Assembly (NCBI RefSeq): GCF_030065545.1
Contig: NZ_JASJNC010000001.1
Location: 186,001-250,000, forward strand
Direction: 5' to 3'
DNA from: Marinicella marina
GTDB taxonomy: Bacteria; Pseudomonadota; Gammaproteobacteria; Xanthomonadales; Marinicellaceae
Length of the DNA stretch: 64,000 bases
Below, one piece after another: positions 28,601 through 39,016 of this stretch. Made by a program: the position numbers and the translations under genes. Numbering within the stretch: the first letter of the stretch is position 1; the number at the start of each line of letters is the position of its first letter. The notes under the pieces are model-generated. The model did no database searches and was not told the origin of the DNA. It saw only the letters and a program-made list of their open reading frames with translations.

Positions 28601-31600
28601 GGTGCAGAACTGAGTATTCGGTGTGCTTTGAATGGTATAACGGCCAGTATCAATAATTGGAATCAATTTAATGTCACCAGATTGTGAAATTATTGCAGAT
28701 GGCGTGGCCAAACCATCAGCCAATAGTATGTTATTAGAATCGAATACTCTGATGTCAATGGCACAAGCTGCTCCAGTGACACCAGCTTGCGTTCTGGAGT
28801 TGATTGATAAAGTCTGGCCTGAAGTCACTTCAACCTGGTGTAAAAGGCTTTGGCCATTGTACTCAAATGACTGTGTTTGATGATTCGAAGCATTTAAAGT
28901 GACATTCTTGGTAATGGTTTGTCCATCCATTGCAGCTGTAATTGGGAGTACAAAACTTGTCTCATCCTGGTCATTAAACTCAACTTCAACTTGATAATCA
29001 ACTTGTTGTAAATTCGTAAACGTTACCAAACCATTTACATCACTGGTACCAAGCGAATTACCAGAAACACCATTTATTTCTGGATTATCTAAGCGCACAG
29101 TTGCGTTAACGATTGGTGAATTGCCTAAGTTTTCGTTTAGGATATAAAACTCAACATTTGCCGATGCAGGCAAAATGAACTCAATGCTTGAAACTTCTCC
29201 TTCACTATTGACAACACCTCCTACTGAAACATTTTGATTAGTCAAAGGATTACGAGCACTTAAAGTATAGTTACCCACTGGTATTTCAGCTATCAATATT
29301 CCGTTCACATCAGTAGTACCCAAGAAGGTGTTGTTGCTGATAACATCTGAAACAATATAAATATTAATGTTTGCGGCAATCTGTCCGCTTGCAAATACAG
29401 TGGTGATGGTGACTTCACCAACGCCAATGATAGTCAAATCCTGAATTGTGGTTTGATTTTCTGTGATGGTTACTTCAGCGCTGGTTTCTGCACCCGTCTC
29501 AGAACTAATAACTGTAATCGTGTAATCACCTATGGGTATCGCGCCAAGCGTATATTGCCCTAATCCGTCAGTTGTTGTTTCCCTAAAGAAGTTTGATGAC
29601 TGTTGCGTTATGAGGATTTCTTGGTTAGGCAACTGTACCCCTGTGCTGGATGTCACTTCACCAGAAACAGCACCATTGGGTTCGAACGAAATATCAACAT
29701 TACTTTCTGAACCCACAACAACCGATACGGCATTGACAGAACCCGTTAAACGACTATCAAAATTTCCTAGGCCAGCTTCTAAATCGTACATTCCAGCCTC
29801 TAAACCAATGATTTCATACTCAAAATCTGAGATCATTTCTGCATTTTTTACAAAACTCCCACCCTGAGTTACCGTGACTCCAGTAAATTCATCACCTGAA
29901 TAATTAAATGCCCCTAATAAGTTGCCGGTAATACTACCTGTATTGAAAACTAATTGGACATCGATAAAGTCCTGATCTAATGGAAACTGAACATCAAGTG
30001 ATGTCTGGACCCCGCCTGATCTTGAGGCTGTAATTGTGTATTGATTGCCAACTGGAATAGGTCTTGAAAACTGATCTGAAGATAAAAATCCTTGAATTGA
30101 AAAACGACCATCAACACCTGTCTCTAAAGTATCAACTTCAAAATCATCAAAGACATTTGGATATAATAAATTATCATGACGCACGCTAACTGAAACGAAT
30201 TCGACCGGAGTAATGCCATCGCCCTCAAAAACCTGACCTGTAATCTGTGCATTTAATGCTGGCAAATCGGGCAAAGTACTTATCAAGTCAATTGGAATAT
30301 CAAAATTTTGAACTTCATTAGCATCACTAAAAGTCAGTCCAGTTAATGCCTCTGGAGGTAATTGAATAAGTCGTTGAACAGAAGCTTCAACTGAATTTTG
30401 GCCATTCGTAACATTTTGGCCCTTTTGTCTAACGAAGAAATGCATCAATTGGATTCGACTGTTAGCCGGTATGGTGAGATCATTCCAGCTTAAACTGGAT
30501 TCGGATGTAGAGATATTAATATAATTATGACTCAAGTCTGGGCTTTTCTCTGAAGCTACTCCATCACTGCCTAAGAAACCATAATGTCTAATCGTATTGT
30601 TATCTTGGCTGATGTACCAAAGATCTCTCTCATTTTCACTATTTTGGATAATTTCATCACCAGTGCTGGTCATTTTTACACTACCATCAGCCACTCGATT
30701 TAAAACATTAATATCTACAATGACATCAAAATTGTTGTTATTTTCGATGACTTCTTGATACCTAGCAAAGTAACCATTGTTTGGTATAAATGCTTTACGA
30801 GTGATGTCTAAACCACTGTAATTGTTTATTGAGTTAATAACAAATTGGCGTCCATCAAGTTGAGTAACTGCCAAATCTTCACCAGAATAAGATACACCGT
30901 CTATAAACAAAGATGGTGCATGAGCGCCATTGTTATCAGGGCTAATCAAGTATTGGTTGTTATTGGCATCTCTGATTTGTTGTGGCAACGCAATGACTGT
31001 ACTTTCTAAATCTAAGTTTACTATTAACTGTTCATCATTATTTGCTTCTATGACTATTCCATTGGTTGATTCTTGCTTTTCTATACCATTAACTGTTGCT
31101 GTGACCAAAATGGTAAATTGACCTAACGGTACGTCGGTAATAATCAACTGCCCCAAAGCATCTGTCTGACCGGCATTTCTTGTACCACTGGCATCAGTAA
31201 TAACCACATCGGCTAGACTCACGGGCATACCACTATTATCTGAATCAATAACTGTCAACAAAACTTCTGAACGAGTTCTTAGCTGAATGGCATGTTGGTT
31301 ATTTTGCATTGGACTGGTAATTTCATCAGTTATGAACCTGTCAAAATAAGAATTAGCTGGTGTTCTTGGGTCCGTTATACGAAGCTCATAATTACCCAAA
31401 GGGATGTTGGGTACTGTAAATGTGCCATCAAATTCAGTTCTACCTGCAACAAATGAGCCACCTGGTGCGACTGTATCAACATATACAACTGAATCTATCA
31501 AAGGATTTCCGGATACATCTAAGACAGTAACTGTGGCAGAACCCACTGCTGTTAGCGTTACATTCTGGGTTGTAATTTGATCCTCTGTTACCGATACTGA

Positions 31601-34600
31601 GTATGTTGTTAAACCGTTTGAAACTGGGTCCGTTATAACCAGTTCATAATCACCTGTAGGAACCGTATTGAAATAATACCTTCCTAAGCTATCTGTAATC
31701 ACACGACGAGATACAGGGCGCTTACCAGTATTTTGCGGTAATGTTTCCATCACACAACCAACATCACACTGATCATATGTTTGATCTTCACTCAAACCAT
31801 TGAGAACCAGTTCAGCATCCTCTCTGGCTGCCCCATCAAAATCAACCACCGACCCACGAATTGAGCCAGTAGGCTGTATATTTATATCACTGAAGAGTAC
31901 TTGACCAACCGTAATTTCAACTGCTTTTTTACTGCCTCTTAATTCATCGGCTTCTAAATATTCATCGGGATGATTAGCATCAAACAGCAAATCATAAGTT
32001 CCCGGCAAAACACCAGGGTAAATATACGAACCATCAGAATTTATGGTTGTGTATTGATTTATAGGAAACTCTGTATTATCTATTGATAAATATACCCTTC
32101 CTGAAGAAATCGAATAATCTATAGAACCAACAGCATTACCTGTGAATACGCCTGTATCAAAGATCACATCTTGTTGAATAGGTGCTTCAATGTTCAAAAC
32201 TCTTGAAGGAACATTGGTAAATGGGTGTCCAGCGTACTGCTCATAGCAACCCTGAGCTATTTGCGCAGATAATTTAACATCAACACCTGCAGGGATAGCT
32301 ATCGAGTCAGTTTCGGTTAACTGCCCTTGTAATTCAAAACTACCGTCAATAGTAGACGAATGTAACGAACTAACTAAGGTGCCACCTCCACCACAAATAT
32401 CATTGGCTTTCATACCCCAGACACGTGAAAAAAGAGGGTGTTGAGACTGAATTGTAACCCTTGTCAACGGTACATCAGTTGTCAAATTGCCTTCATAAAC
32501 TATTCCACTTACAGCACCAGTCAAAGGTGGCAGTGGCTCTAAAGGACTTAAACCATCAATCGGAATCTCAAAATTGATAATTGATTCAATATCAAACAGC
32601 GTTAAATCAGTCAACAATTCAGGAGGTAGCTGTGACAACCTTTGTGTAGCAGCTTGGATACCCGTATGGTTGATCTGTTGAATCATTACATGCATCAATG
32701 ATCTACTTTGTCCCGCAGGAATGGTTATTTGCGACCAAGATTGGGACACATTTGGCTGCAGATTATCATAGAAAATCGAAACTGTGGTTGGTCTAAGTTG
32801 CGAACTTTCTGTTGCTACTAAATGAGCAACAGGTGGCATTTGCGCATAAATCATCGGATCTTCATCAAAGTCATCATCGATAATAAACCAATCATCCGCT
32901 TCAGAAAGGATAATATCTTCAGTTGAAGAGTCTTTTACCTCACCACTGGAAAATGTATGGCTCAATTCAATATCTACTATGATATCTTCGCTTGTCGGGT
33001 TATCGAAGACTTCAATGTATCGAGAAAAATATGCACCACGTGGCACGTAAATTTTGCGACTAACTACCAAATCATTGATTGTTGTGGGTTGTGTTATTAC
33101 AAACTGTCTTTGTCCTGCCTGTAACCTAGCACTGGTGTCTCCAGTAAAAACCTCACCATTAATTGACAAAACTGAAGCCGCATTAGAGAATGAATTAGAA
33201 CCCTGATTTAGTGAACCATCAAGCTGTACATCGTAAACAAACCGATTTGCATCATACAAGTCAGCAGGTAATGCAATTCGTTCGTCTAGTAATGTCAAAT
33301 CCAAAACCAACTCTTGACCATCATTATCTATGGTGAAGATGGCATCAGCAAAACGGTCTTGTTCTTCATCATAAGCTGTCAATATATAGTCACCCAATGG
33401 TAAACCGTTGTATCGATAAGAACCTGTGTTAGTAGTATTACCTGTTATTCGAGGAATGGCTGTACCCCTGATTTGAGCTATTTCATATGGAAATCCACTG
33501 GCTAGAGTGGTTCCATCTGGTCGAACAATTGTGCCTAGAACATCTCCAGCTGGTTTAAGAGGTACTGTGATATCAAATACATCATCACTCTCATTAATCT
33601 CTATCGTTGTGATTGTGGTCAATGCATTACCACTTCTGTTAGTGTCGGGATGCTTTACAGACAATGTATAGCTTCCACTTTGAACTAAAAATTGAGCTAG
33701 ACCATTGCTGTCAGTCCGTCCAGAACGGTTACTGCTACCATCGTTAAAGCTCACTAATGCCTCACTTGCAGAACCTCCACGTTCATACTCAACATTTACA
33801 TTCAGAAGCACGGACTTAACCAATGTGATGTTCTGAGTTAGATCTTCATCTACATTTAAAGTTAAAAGTGCTTCTCCTGTTGAATTACTAATCGTGTCCA
33901 CAACCTTAATTTGATAGTCACCCACAGGGGCATCAAAAAACCGATAAAATCCTGAAGTGTCAGTTACTGTGGTACGAGCTGGTCGATAAATGCCATTTTG
34001 TAGTAAAAGCAATTCTACTTCAGCATTACTTACTTCAACACCAAGGTCATTGCTTACGACACCGGATATCGTTCCTGTCTCCTCAATAACAATATCCATA
34101 ATAGTTACATCAGTTGGTGTAACTGTCACACTACCTTGACCATATAACGGTCGCCCGCTTCCTAGTTGTGGTAGTTGCGGGTGAGAGACTATCGCAGCAA
34201 GAAAATAATCTCTGGGTGTATTTGCGAGTAATTCATAGCTTCCATCTGCTGAAGTTACAGTTCTGTTGTCAGCATTACTTGCTGAATAACATTGTTCTAC
34301 CTGATTAACATTACAAAGGTGAACTGTGGCATCAGGCACAGTCGCGCCATAGTGCCTTAAAACCTGGCCCCTGACATCTCCAGCACCAATAAATATAAGA
34401 TCTTGCGTAGTTTGGGTTTCACCATTATTAAATTCACCAGGAGTAATTGCAGTTGATGCACCACTGAGCACATAATTAGCTGATAGATTAAATCCAAAGG
34501 CAGGAATTACGTAATTATTGGCCGATCCATCTAAAGTCGATTCGAATACAAACCCACCTGATTCATCTGTTTTTGTATATCTAATACGTTTAAACAAAGG

Positions 34601-37600
34601 ATGCAAGCTAACAAATTCTACATCAGCATTAGGAACAGTATTTGTTCCACTACCTGACAACACCAACCCAGTTATTCGCCCAGCATTTAAATTAGGTAAT
34701 GGATCAACTGATGATATTTCAGGTATATCAAAATTGATAACTGCTGCTTTTTCATCTGAAGTCATTTCTACCATCATTTCAGGAGATAAATCTGTAATTC
34801 TTTCAGCTGCTGCGCGCGCGCCATCACGCTTAATTTGACCTAACGCAAAATGCATTAAAATTCTTGTTTCACCAGGAGGAATGAGGATGTCATCCCATTG
34901 ATAGGTCAGCCTGCCTGTTTGTCCTAGTAATTCATAAGATGCAAAATCTGCTTTATCTTCAGCACCAATTCCATCAAATATATGACCACTTGCACCAATA
35001 GAAGACGCTACAAATGGATCCACATCTGTTTGATCGTCTATGACAACCCAATTATCTGGGTTAGATTGGTTTGCCAATGACAATACTTGGTCACCATCAG
35101 ACGTATCAACCACACGAGGATTGGAGTCGTCTGATCGATGATGGGATTTTACTCGCACACCAACATTAATAGGATCATTTGTTGGGTTACTTAATACCTC
35201 CAAATAACGACTGAAATATCCAGAACGAGGTGTTCTTATTTTTCTTGTAACAACCAAGCCTGAAGGTGTTACGTCATCTACGATGACTTCTTGTCCATCT
35301 GTAGATAATTCTCCAATAGTTCCATCCCCATTGACAAATGGGACAGGTACACCATTGGTGATAATTTCAAGAAGCATGGCACCATTGTCCGGAGCAGCCG
35401 ATCCATATACATTTCGAGTTCCATTAGCAATGCTACCATCACCATTGATGTCGTACAGGAAGCCATTAGCATCATAGAAACTAAAGGGCATAGTTATTGC
35501 ATTGTCCACCAGAGTCAAATTAAGCTCAACTTCATCACCATCAAAATTTACCCGATCACTGGCTTCAGCTCGCATGGTTTCATCAGCGGATTCAGCCAAT
35601 ATAGTAAAATTACCAGGTGGTATATCAAGTAATGTATAGTCACCGTTTGCGTCAGTGACAGTATCATAAGTTGTCCTACTCAAGCAGGTTACATTAAGTC
35701 CAAAGAACGGGTCTGGATTGGTTAAGGTGATATCAACACCTGCAACAGGATTTTCATTTGTGTCGGTGATCGTTCCATAAACCTCTCCAGAGCCAATCAA
35801 CTGAAGATCAACCAAAATTTCTTCATCTTGATCAACTAAAGTCACACCGGTGGCACCTGCGCGATTTCTATCTTGAGTTGGGCATTGGTCTATTTCACCA
35901 AAGAAACTCATTACGGAAATATTGTATGTACCAGCATTAACTTGAGGAAATTCATATGTTCCATCAGCACCAGTGGTGGTTACATATGCATCTTCAAAAG
36001 GTTCTGGTAACATCCTGACTACCCAGCCACTACCTGCTGGTGTGATTCCATCGCTGTCGTACAACACCCCTCGAATACTGCCTACATTGACCGCTTCCAT
36101 CTCGATTTGTAAACTCAAGGTTTGATCTGGCAACAATGTTCCAACTGCTGAACCTCGTAAAGCACCAAAACCTTCGTCTTTAAACGCACTAATACTGAAG
36201 TCTCCAGCATTTACTGCATTGAAAACTGCCATGCCTTCTGAGTCACTGATTAAGCTTTGTGAAACCCTAAATGGCAAAGTATTACTGACTGTGACCTCTG
36301 CCCCTACAACTGGATCACCAAGCTCATCAATCAGTTCAATTTCCAATATTCCCTGACCAATCAAACGGATATCAACATTTTTTACCTGATCCTGAAAATC
36401 TATTCTAGTTGTAGCAACCCCTTTGTTTCCAGTTGAAATCTCTTCAGCAACTAGAACAACATCACCTACTGGAACACCTGTTATTGAGTATTCAGAACCA
36501 TTGGCAAAATCGACGTCTACAAATGGAATTCTGTCCACTAATACTTTGACATTCACCCTAGATTGAATCACCCCACCATCAGCATCAACAACCCTGCCTT
36601 CTAAATTTCCAGAGGCTGAAAGAATGAAATTAACTTCTACGTTTTCGCCTTCAGCATCCAACCTTTCAGATCTAACTGCCGATTGATTATTTACTGGGTT
36701 TTTAGCATTCAGAATAAGATTACCCGCAAACACGCCATCAATAGAATAACTGCCATCAATATCAGTTTGAACGGTTCTTCTTGCTTCAAAAGATCCTTCA
36801 GAATAGATTTCTACATCGACACCTTCTTGTAGAACACCACTGGCATCTCTAACCTCTCCGAAAACTCTACCTTTGGCCAATAAAGTCACATCAACAACCA
36901 GTGGGTTTACTGGATCTAAATTCACAACAACTGCTTGAGAACGACCTCTGTCTAGACCTGTTTCCGCTTGTATATAAAAATCACCAGCTTCTGTAATTTC
37001 AAACCCAAACTGCCCGGATGAATCTGTAGTCGTTGTTACCACATCAGCTATATTTTCATAAGAGTAGTATTCACCATCAGATCTATCAGCCAAGTATACT
37101 GTGATACCTGCGCCAACTGGCGATGTACCATCTCTATTAAACACCGTACCTACCAAGGTATTAGATGCCAATGTAATGTCTAAATTAATGACATCATTAT
37201 CAGCCAGAACTTCACCACTGACACGTCCTGTCTCACCATCGGGAGTAATCGCCGTTAACTCAAATTCACCAACAGGTACTGCTGGCAATACAAATTCACC
37301 AGCTTCATTAGTAATTACTGAAAAGTTGAGATTTTCACCCACTAGAGATTGAACCGTAACCTCTGCATTAGCGTAAGTATTGTTTTCTAAATCTAACACT
37401 CGCCCTCTAATAACCCCAACTGCGTTTAATGTAATGTTTTGTGTGATTACATCACTGCTGTCATTGAAGACTAAATTAGGTACCCTTCCACGCAATCGAC
37501 CACCAATAAACGCATCCAAAATAAATGGACCATCTGATTGGGGCAATGTATTAAATGAAAATGAACCTGTCTGATCTGTTAGTTGTTGAGAAATGACCCC

Positions 37601-38809
37601 TTTTTCACGACTTGAAATACGTACCTGAACACCACCGACTAACGTCTGGCCATCAGTATCAAAAACCACACCAAAAATTTCACCAGTTTGTTGCAGCCTG
37701 ATGGTCTTCTCTACAATATCATTGACTAAAACAGTATCGAGTGTAGAGCCGAACAAACCAGTGCTTGGGTCTCTTACTGAAACAGTAAAGTCAGCAACCG
37801 GTAACTGATTAAACGAAAATATACCGCTTAAATCAGTGATTCCAGTACTGACACTAAATTGATTGCCTAATGAAGTTAGTGTAACTTCAGCACCAGAAAC
37901 CAATTGATCATCACTATCTAAGACAGTGACTTTGACACCACCTTGGCCTACAAGATTAAGATTAACATTAACAACTTGTCCTTCGCTCTCAATGTTGGCA
38001 TAGGCAAATGCTTGATCGCCATTATTAGGATCAATTGCCAACACCCTAAACAGCCCAGCATTAACATCTGAAACTACAAACTGCCCATTAGCGTTAGTGA
38101 TGACTGATGATTCTATTTCATTAGGTTGAAGTCTTTGAACACTCACAATAGCATCAGATATAGGTGATGTGCCATCTGGCCCAAACACTGTACCAGTTAG
38201 GCTACCCTTGGGACCTATTGTAAAGGACAATGTCGAAGATGCACTACCTTCTGTAATGGTGCTGGCAACTAATCGAGCTGAAGAAGAGACGTCAAAATCA
38301 GCTGTAATTGATACCAATCCATTCTCTGATACTTCACCAATAAGATCATTTGAGATACTATAAATTGTACCTTCAGAACGATTTGTTACGTCACGAGTGG
38401 ATCCATCAGGACCAATAGCAAAAACTGACATCTGAACGCTTTCGTTAGTATCCAACTCTTGGGTTGGGGCACTTAATTCAGCAGCAATCGGAACTGGAAA
38501 TAGAACTCCAAACTCTATAGGCCCTAATGGTATAACTTCATCTTGTATAAGCTCAGTAAATCCAATTTCACTTTGGCCAAATGAACCATCTGAACAAGTA
38601 GCGCGTGCTCTAACAGCACCTAAATCACCGGGGATATTTATGACTGAATACTCACCATTAGGATACAATGGTGCATTGCTGTTGCCAACTGAAACAACAC
38701 AAGATACAGACTCTTGAGGTTGAGCGAATAATGCAAAAGAGTTAATTAGTGAAAGTAGTACAATCGCTACATAGAGTTTTTTAGTAAAAACTTCTTTTAA
38801 TACATCCAT
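25676..38809 (-). CDS. Giant secreted protein of 4377 residues with tandem carboxypeptidase-regulatory-like domains
   Basis: A signal peptide (VAIVLLSLINSFALFAQ) leads into many tandem ~80-residue beta-sandwich repeats of the type G-x-V ... G-x-x-x-x-x-A-x-V ... T-D-x-x-G-x-F-x-F ... G-x-Y-x-L. This is the carboxypeptidase-regulatory/CnaB-like pattern. Among them a larger module of roughly 250-280 residues recurs three times (about 1100-1380, 1845-2100 and 2608-2855), each with 'YDAN/RDAN ... VYD/YLI', 'ISRK ... GYFSRY.EV' and 'INFDIP' or similar, and in divergent form at the C-terminus (about 4125-4377). I see no LPxTG, autotransporter barrel, RTX repeats or T9SS tail, so how it leaves or stays on the cell is unclear. 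It is the first gene of the operon; no clear ribosome site precedes the ATG. Confidence 0.8.
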   Translation of the reverse strand: MDVLKEVFTKKLYVAIVLLSLINSFALFAQPQESVSCVVSVGNSNAPLYPNGEYSVINIPGDLGAVRARATCSDGSFGQSEIGFTELIQDEVIPLGPIEFGVLFPVPIAAELSAPTQELDTNESVQMSVFAIGPDGSTRDVTNRSEGTIYSISNDLIGEVSENGLVSITADFDVSSSARLVASTITEGSASSTLSFTIGPKGSLTGTVFGPDGTSPISDAIVSVQRLQPNEIESSVITNANGQFVVSDVNAGLFRVLAIDPNNGDQAFAYANIESEGQVVNVNLNLVGQGGVKVTVLDSDDQLVSGAEVTLTSLGNQFSVSTGITDLSGIFSFNQLPVADFTVSVRDPSTGLFGSTLDTVLVNDIVEKTIRLQQTGEIFGVVFDTDGQTLVGGVQVRISSREKGVISQQLTDQTGSFSFNTLPQSDGPFILDAFIGGRLRGRVPNLVFNDSSDVITQNITLNAVGVIRGRVLDLENNTYANAEVTVQSLVGENLNFSVITNEAGEFVLPAVPVGEFELTAITPDGETGRVSGEVLADNDVINLDITLASNTLVGTVFNRDGTSPVGAGITVYLADRSDGEYYSYENIADVVTTTTDSSGQFGFEITEAGDFYIQAETGLDRGRSQAVVVNLDPVNPLVVDVTLLAKGRVFGEVRDASGVLQEGVDVEIYSEGSFEARRTVQTDIDGSYSIDGVFAGNLILNAKNPVNNQSAVRSERLDAEGENVEVNFILSASGNLEGRVVDADGGVIQSRVNVKVLVDRIPFVDVDFANGSEYSITGVPVGDVVLVAEEISTGNKGVATTRIDFQDQVKNVDIRLIGQGILEIELIDELGDPVVGAEVTVSNTLPFRVSQSLISDSEGMAVFNAVNAGDFSISAFKDEGFGALRGSAVGTLLPDQTLSLQIEMEAVNVGSIRGVLYDSDGITPAGSGWVVRMLPEPFEDAYVTTTGADGTYEFPQVNAGTYNISVMSFFGEIDQCPTQDRNRAGATGVTLVDQDEEILVDLQLIGSGEVYGTITDTNENPVAGVDITLTNPDPFFGLNVTCLSRTTYDTVTDANGDYTLLDIPPGNFTILAESADETMRAEASDRVNFDGDEVELNLTLVDNAITMPFSFYDANGFLYDINGDGSIANGTRNVYGSAAPDNGAMLLEIITNGVPVPFVNGDGTIGELSTDGQEVIVDDVTPSGLVVTRKIRTPRSGYFSRYLEVLSNPTNDPINVGVRVKSHHRSDDSNPRVVDTSDGDQVLSLANQSNPDNWVVIDDQTDVDPFVASSIGASGHIFDGIGAEDKADFASYELLGQTGRLTYQWDDILIPPGETRILMHFALGQIKRDGARAAAERITDLSPEMMVEMTSDEKAAVINFDIPEISSVDPLPNLNAGRITGLVLSGSGTNTVPNADVEFVSLHPLFKRIRYTKTDESGGFVFESTLDGSANNYVIPAFGFNLSANYVLSGASTAITPGEFNNGETQTTQDLIFIGAGDVRGQVLRHYGATVPDATVHLCNVNQVEQCYSASNADNRTVTSADGSYELLANTPRDYFLAAIVSHPQLPQLGSGRPLYGQGSVTVTPTDVTIMDIVIEETGTISGVVSNDLGVEVSNAEVELLLLQNGIYRPARTTVTDTSGFYRFFDAPVGDYQIKVVDTISNSTGEALLTLNVDEDLTQNITLVKSVLLNVNVEYERGGSASEALVSFNDGSSNRSGRTDSNGLAQFLVQSGSYTLSVKHPDTNRSGNALTTITTIEINESDDVFDITVPLKPAGDVLGTIVRPDGTTLASGFPYEIAQIRGTAIPRITGNTTNTGSYRYNGLPLGDYILTAYDEEQDRFADAIFTIDNDGQELVLDLTLLDERIALPADLYDANRFVYDVQLDGSLNQGSNSFSNAASVLSINGEVFTGDTSARLQAGQRQFVITQPTTINDLVVSRKIYVPRGAYFSRYIEVFDNPTSEDIIVDIELSHTFSSGEVKDSSTEDIILSEADDWFIIDDDFDEDPMIYAQMPPVAHLVATESSQLRPTTVSIFYDNLQPNVSQSWSQITIPAGQSRSLMHVMIQQINHTGIQAATQRLSQLPPELLTDLTLFDIESIINFEIPIDGLSPLEPLPPLTGAVSGIVYEGNLTTDVPLTRVTIQSQHPLFSRVWGMKANDICGGGGTLVSSLHSSTIDGSFELQGQLTETDSIAIPAGVDVKLSAQIAQGCYEQYAGHPFTNVPSRVLNIEAPIQQDVIFDTGVFTGNAVGSIDYSISSGRVYLSIDNTEFPINQYTTINSDGSYIYPGVLPGTYDLLFDANHPDEYLEADELRGSKKAVEITVGQVLFSDINIQPTGSIRGSVVDFDGAAREDAELVLNGLSEDQTYDQCDVGCVMETLPQNTGKRPVSRRVITDSLGRYYFNTVPTGDYELVITDPVSNGLTTYSVSVTEDQITTQNVTLTAVGSATVTVLDVSGNPLIDSVVYVDTVAPGGSFVAGRTEFDGTFTVPNIPLGNYELRITDPRTPANSYFDRFITDEITSPMQNNQHAIQLRTRSEVLLTVIDSDNSGMPVSLADVVITDASGTRNAGQTDALGQLIITDVPLGQFTILVTATVNGIEKQESTNGIVIEANNDEQLIVNLDLESTVIALPQQIRDANNNQYLISPDNNGAHAPSLFIDGVSYSGEDLAVTQLDGRQFVINSINNYSGLDITRKAFIPNNGYFARYQEVIENNNNFDVIVDINVLNRVADGSVKMTSTGDEIIQNSENERDLWYISQDNNTIRHYGFLGSDGVASEKSPDLSHNYINISTSESSLSWNDLTIPANSRIQLMHFFVRQKGQNVTNGQNSVEASVQRLIQLPPEALTGLTFSDANEVQNFDIPIDLISTLPDLPALNAQITGQVFEGDGITPVEFVSVSVRHDNLLYPNVFDDFEVDTLETGVDGRFSIQGFLSSDQFSRPIPVGNQYTITASRSGGVQTSLDVQFPLDQDFIDVQLVFNTGSITGNLLGAFNYSGDEFTGVTVTQGGSFVKNAEMISDFEYEIIGLEAGMYDLEAGLGNFDSRLTGSVNAVSVVVGSESNVDISFEPNGAVSGEVTSSTGVQLPNQEILITQQSSNFFRETTTDGLGQYTLGAIPIGDYTITVISSETGAETSAEVTITENQTTIQDLTIIGVGEVTITTVFASGQIAANINIYIVSDVISNNTFLGTTDVNGILIAEIPVGNYTLSARNPLTNQNVSVGGVVNSEGEVSSIEFILPASANVEFYILNENLGNSPIVNATVRLDNPEINGVSGNSLGTSDVNGLVTFTNLQQVDYQVEVEFNDQDETSFVLPITAAMDGQTITKNVTLNASNHQTQSFEYNGQSLLHQVEVTSGQTLSINSRTQAGVTGAACAIDIRVFDSNNILLADGLATPSAIISQSGDIKLIPIIDTGRYTIQSTPNTQFCTTGDQFISAAIDGDSVPVESFTTGGVVNGHVYETGGVIPLADKTINVRSLSTAPVLNNQVLTDASGFYEIVGVPLGDVEVTYVERPSVNAMSTLNNIGDVTTIDLEVNTATLFNVKVLNADLSPINQSVRLEIRAPNQGVFRPFTNSSGEYSYNYQNDGTVVFRVTSPFDSQVIATQVVEASGGDVVVNLVLDVTSAQGIVYEFDGVTPVSNSTVEVYYAHDNRYVNQTTTDNQGQYSLSNLPIGVELNIVARDPVNSVKSLVSVMTEQGSTINQNILLAGRGTVFGRVEGIGGVPGVDFEVWAQYVTDPINGNTGSLYASSNTNNDGEYEIIGVPVGQEITVYYQKILALDNLDGSDVTTLANGGITQELNFIVPGTSVRIQLSASDGLSVGDQCAIAFTGVPEQFSDDQSCDDPFYLLAIAENQDITLIIYETNTFNTIYSSNWEIITDQLIDETVVLSVITGEVTYFDNTVVPNATVSSNDGFSAAADEMGQYRLLGVRAGSFELTATDNQSGLRGQASDMMNDVAIPQVLDIQLQASGSISGVVTDPAGAPLPNARVYAENTSENFETSDRTDVNGIYELPYVALGQIELSVADTATKNVTTNNAELSFDGENIMVDMQFDETGSMSINLMSSQGPIESACVELKHTHGYAAYDDVFYQLPDFNGSGPGIHSFPSVAPGEVLIRGIDGSCFNNGEIALKKAEVISSDVVDENVELGNAKRLSTALNNGGTGYQVSIDGIGQITPVNNESAGNYDNRPLYRPLKLSVNGRLLKEQRAAFNEIDNQQVIVGPTTTDFISFERQIYSGINGDFTRLADKVTNIGNTPVTVDVNLSGAYGNLEVIFDGNDIETSSANTLLNVNPQTNGNTHAIHAYDGNDNSDPAVTGYVFSGNSPMIPVNTDFMNARGSFSWSWIQTIQPGDTAIFVSYVVYSDPDDISTVNGIITELLNGTKSDMFDGMSGSDQMDVVNFQVP

Positions 38810-39016
38810 ATAAATATGTTAGAGCTGCCAACATCATATCTAAACATGAATCTATAAATCACATCCATGTTATTTTTTTAGGCTAAACTCATCTGTTGTT
38901 AAGATTAGCGCATCATATCACACCATTTATGTCAAATTATTTTATAATAATAAAATTCAATCATAATTATATGTTATGAATGAAAATCAGCTAGACTCCA
39001 TCGGTTAGTTCACTGG
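38810..39016. other. AT-rich upstream region of the giant-protein operon
   Basis: About 200 bp with no open frame. It should contain the minus-strand promoter of the five-gene operon. A run of A/T around 38930-38980 is compatible with promoter elements, but no clear -35/-10 pair can be singled out. Confidence 0.35.

Noticed and set aside
25676-38809. Giant protein as an RTX or type I-secreted adhesin
   Set aside because: No GGxGxDxxx repeats and no nearby ABC transporter or membrane fusion gene.
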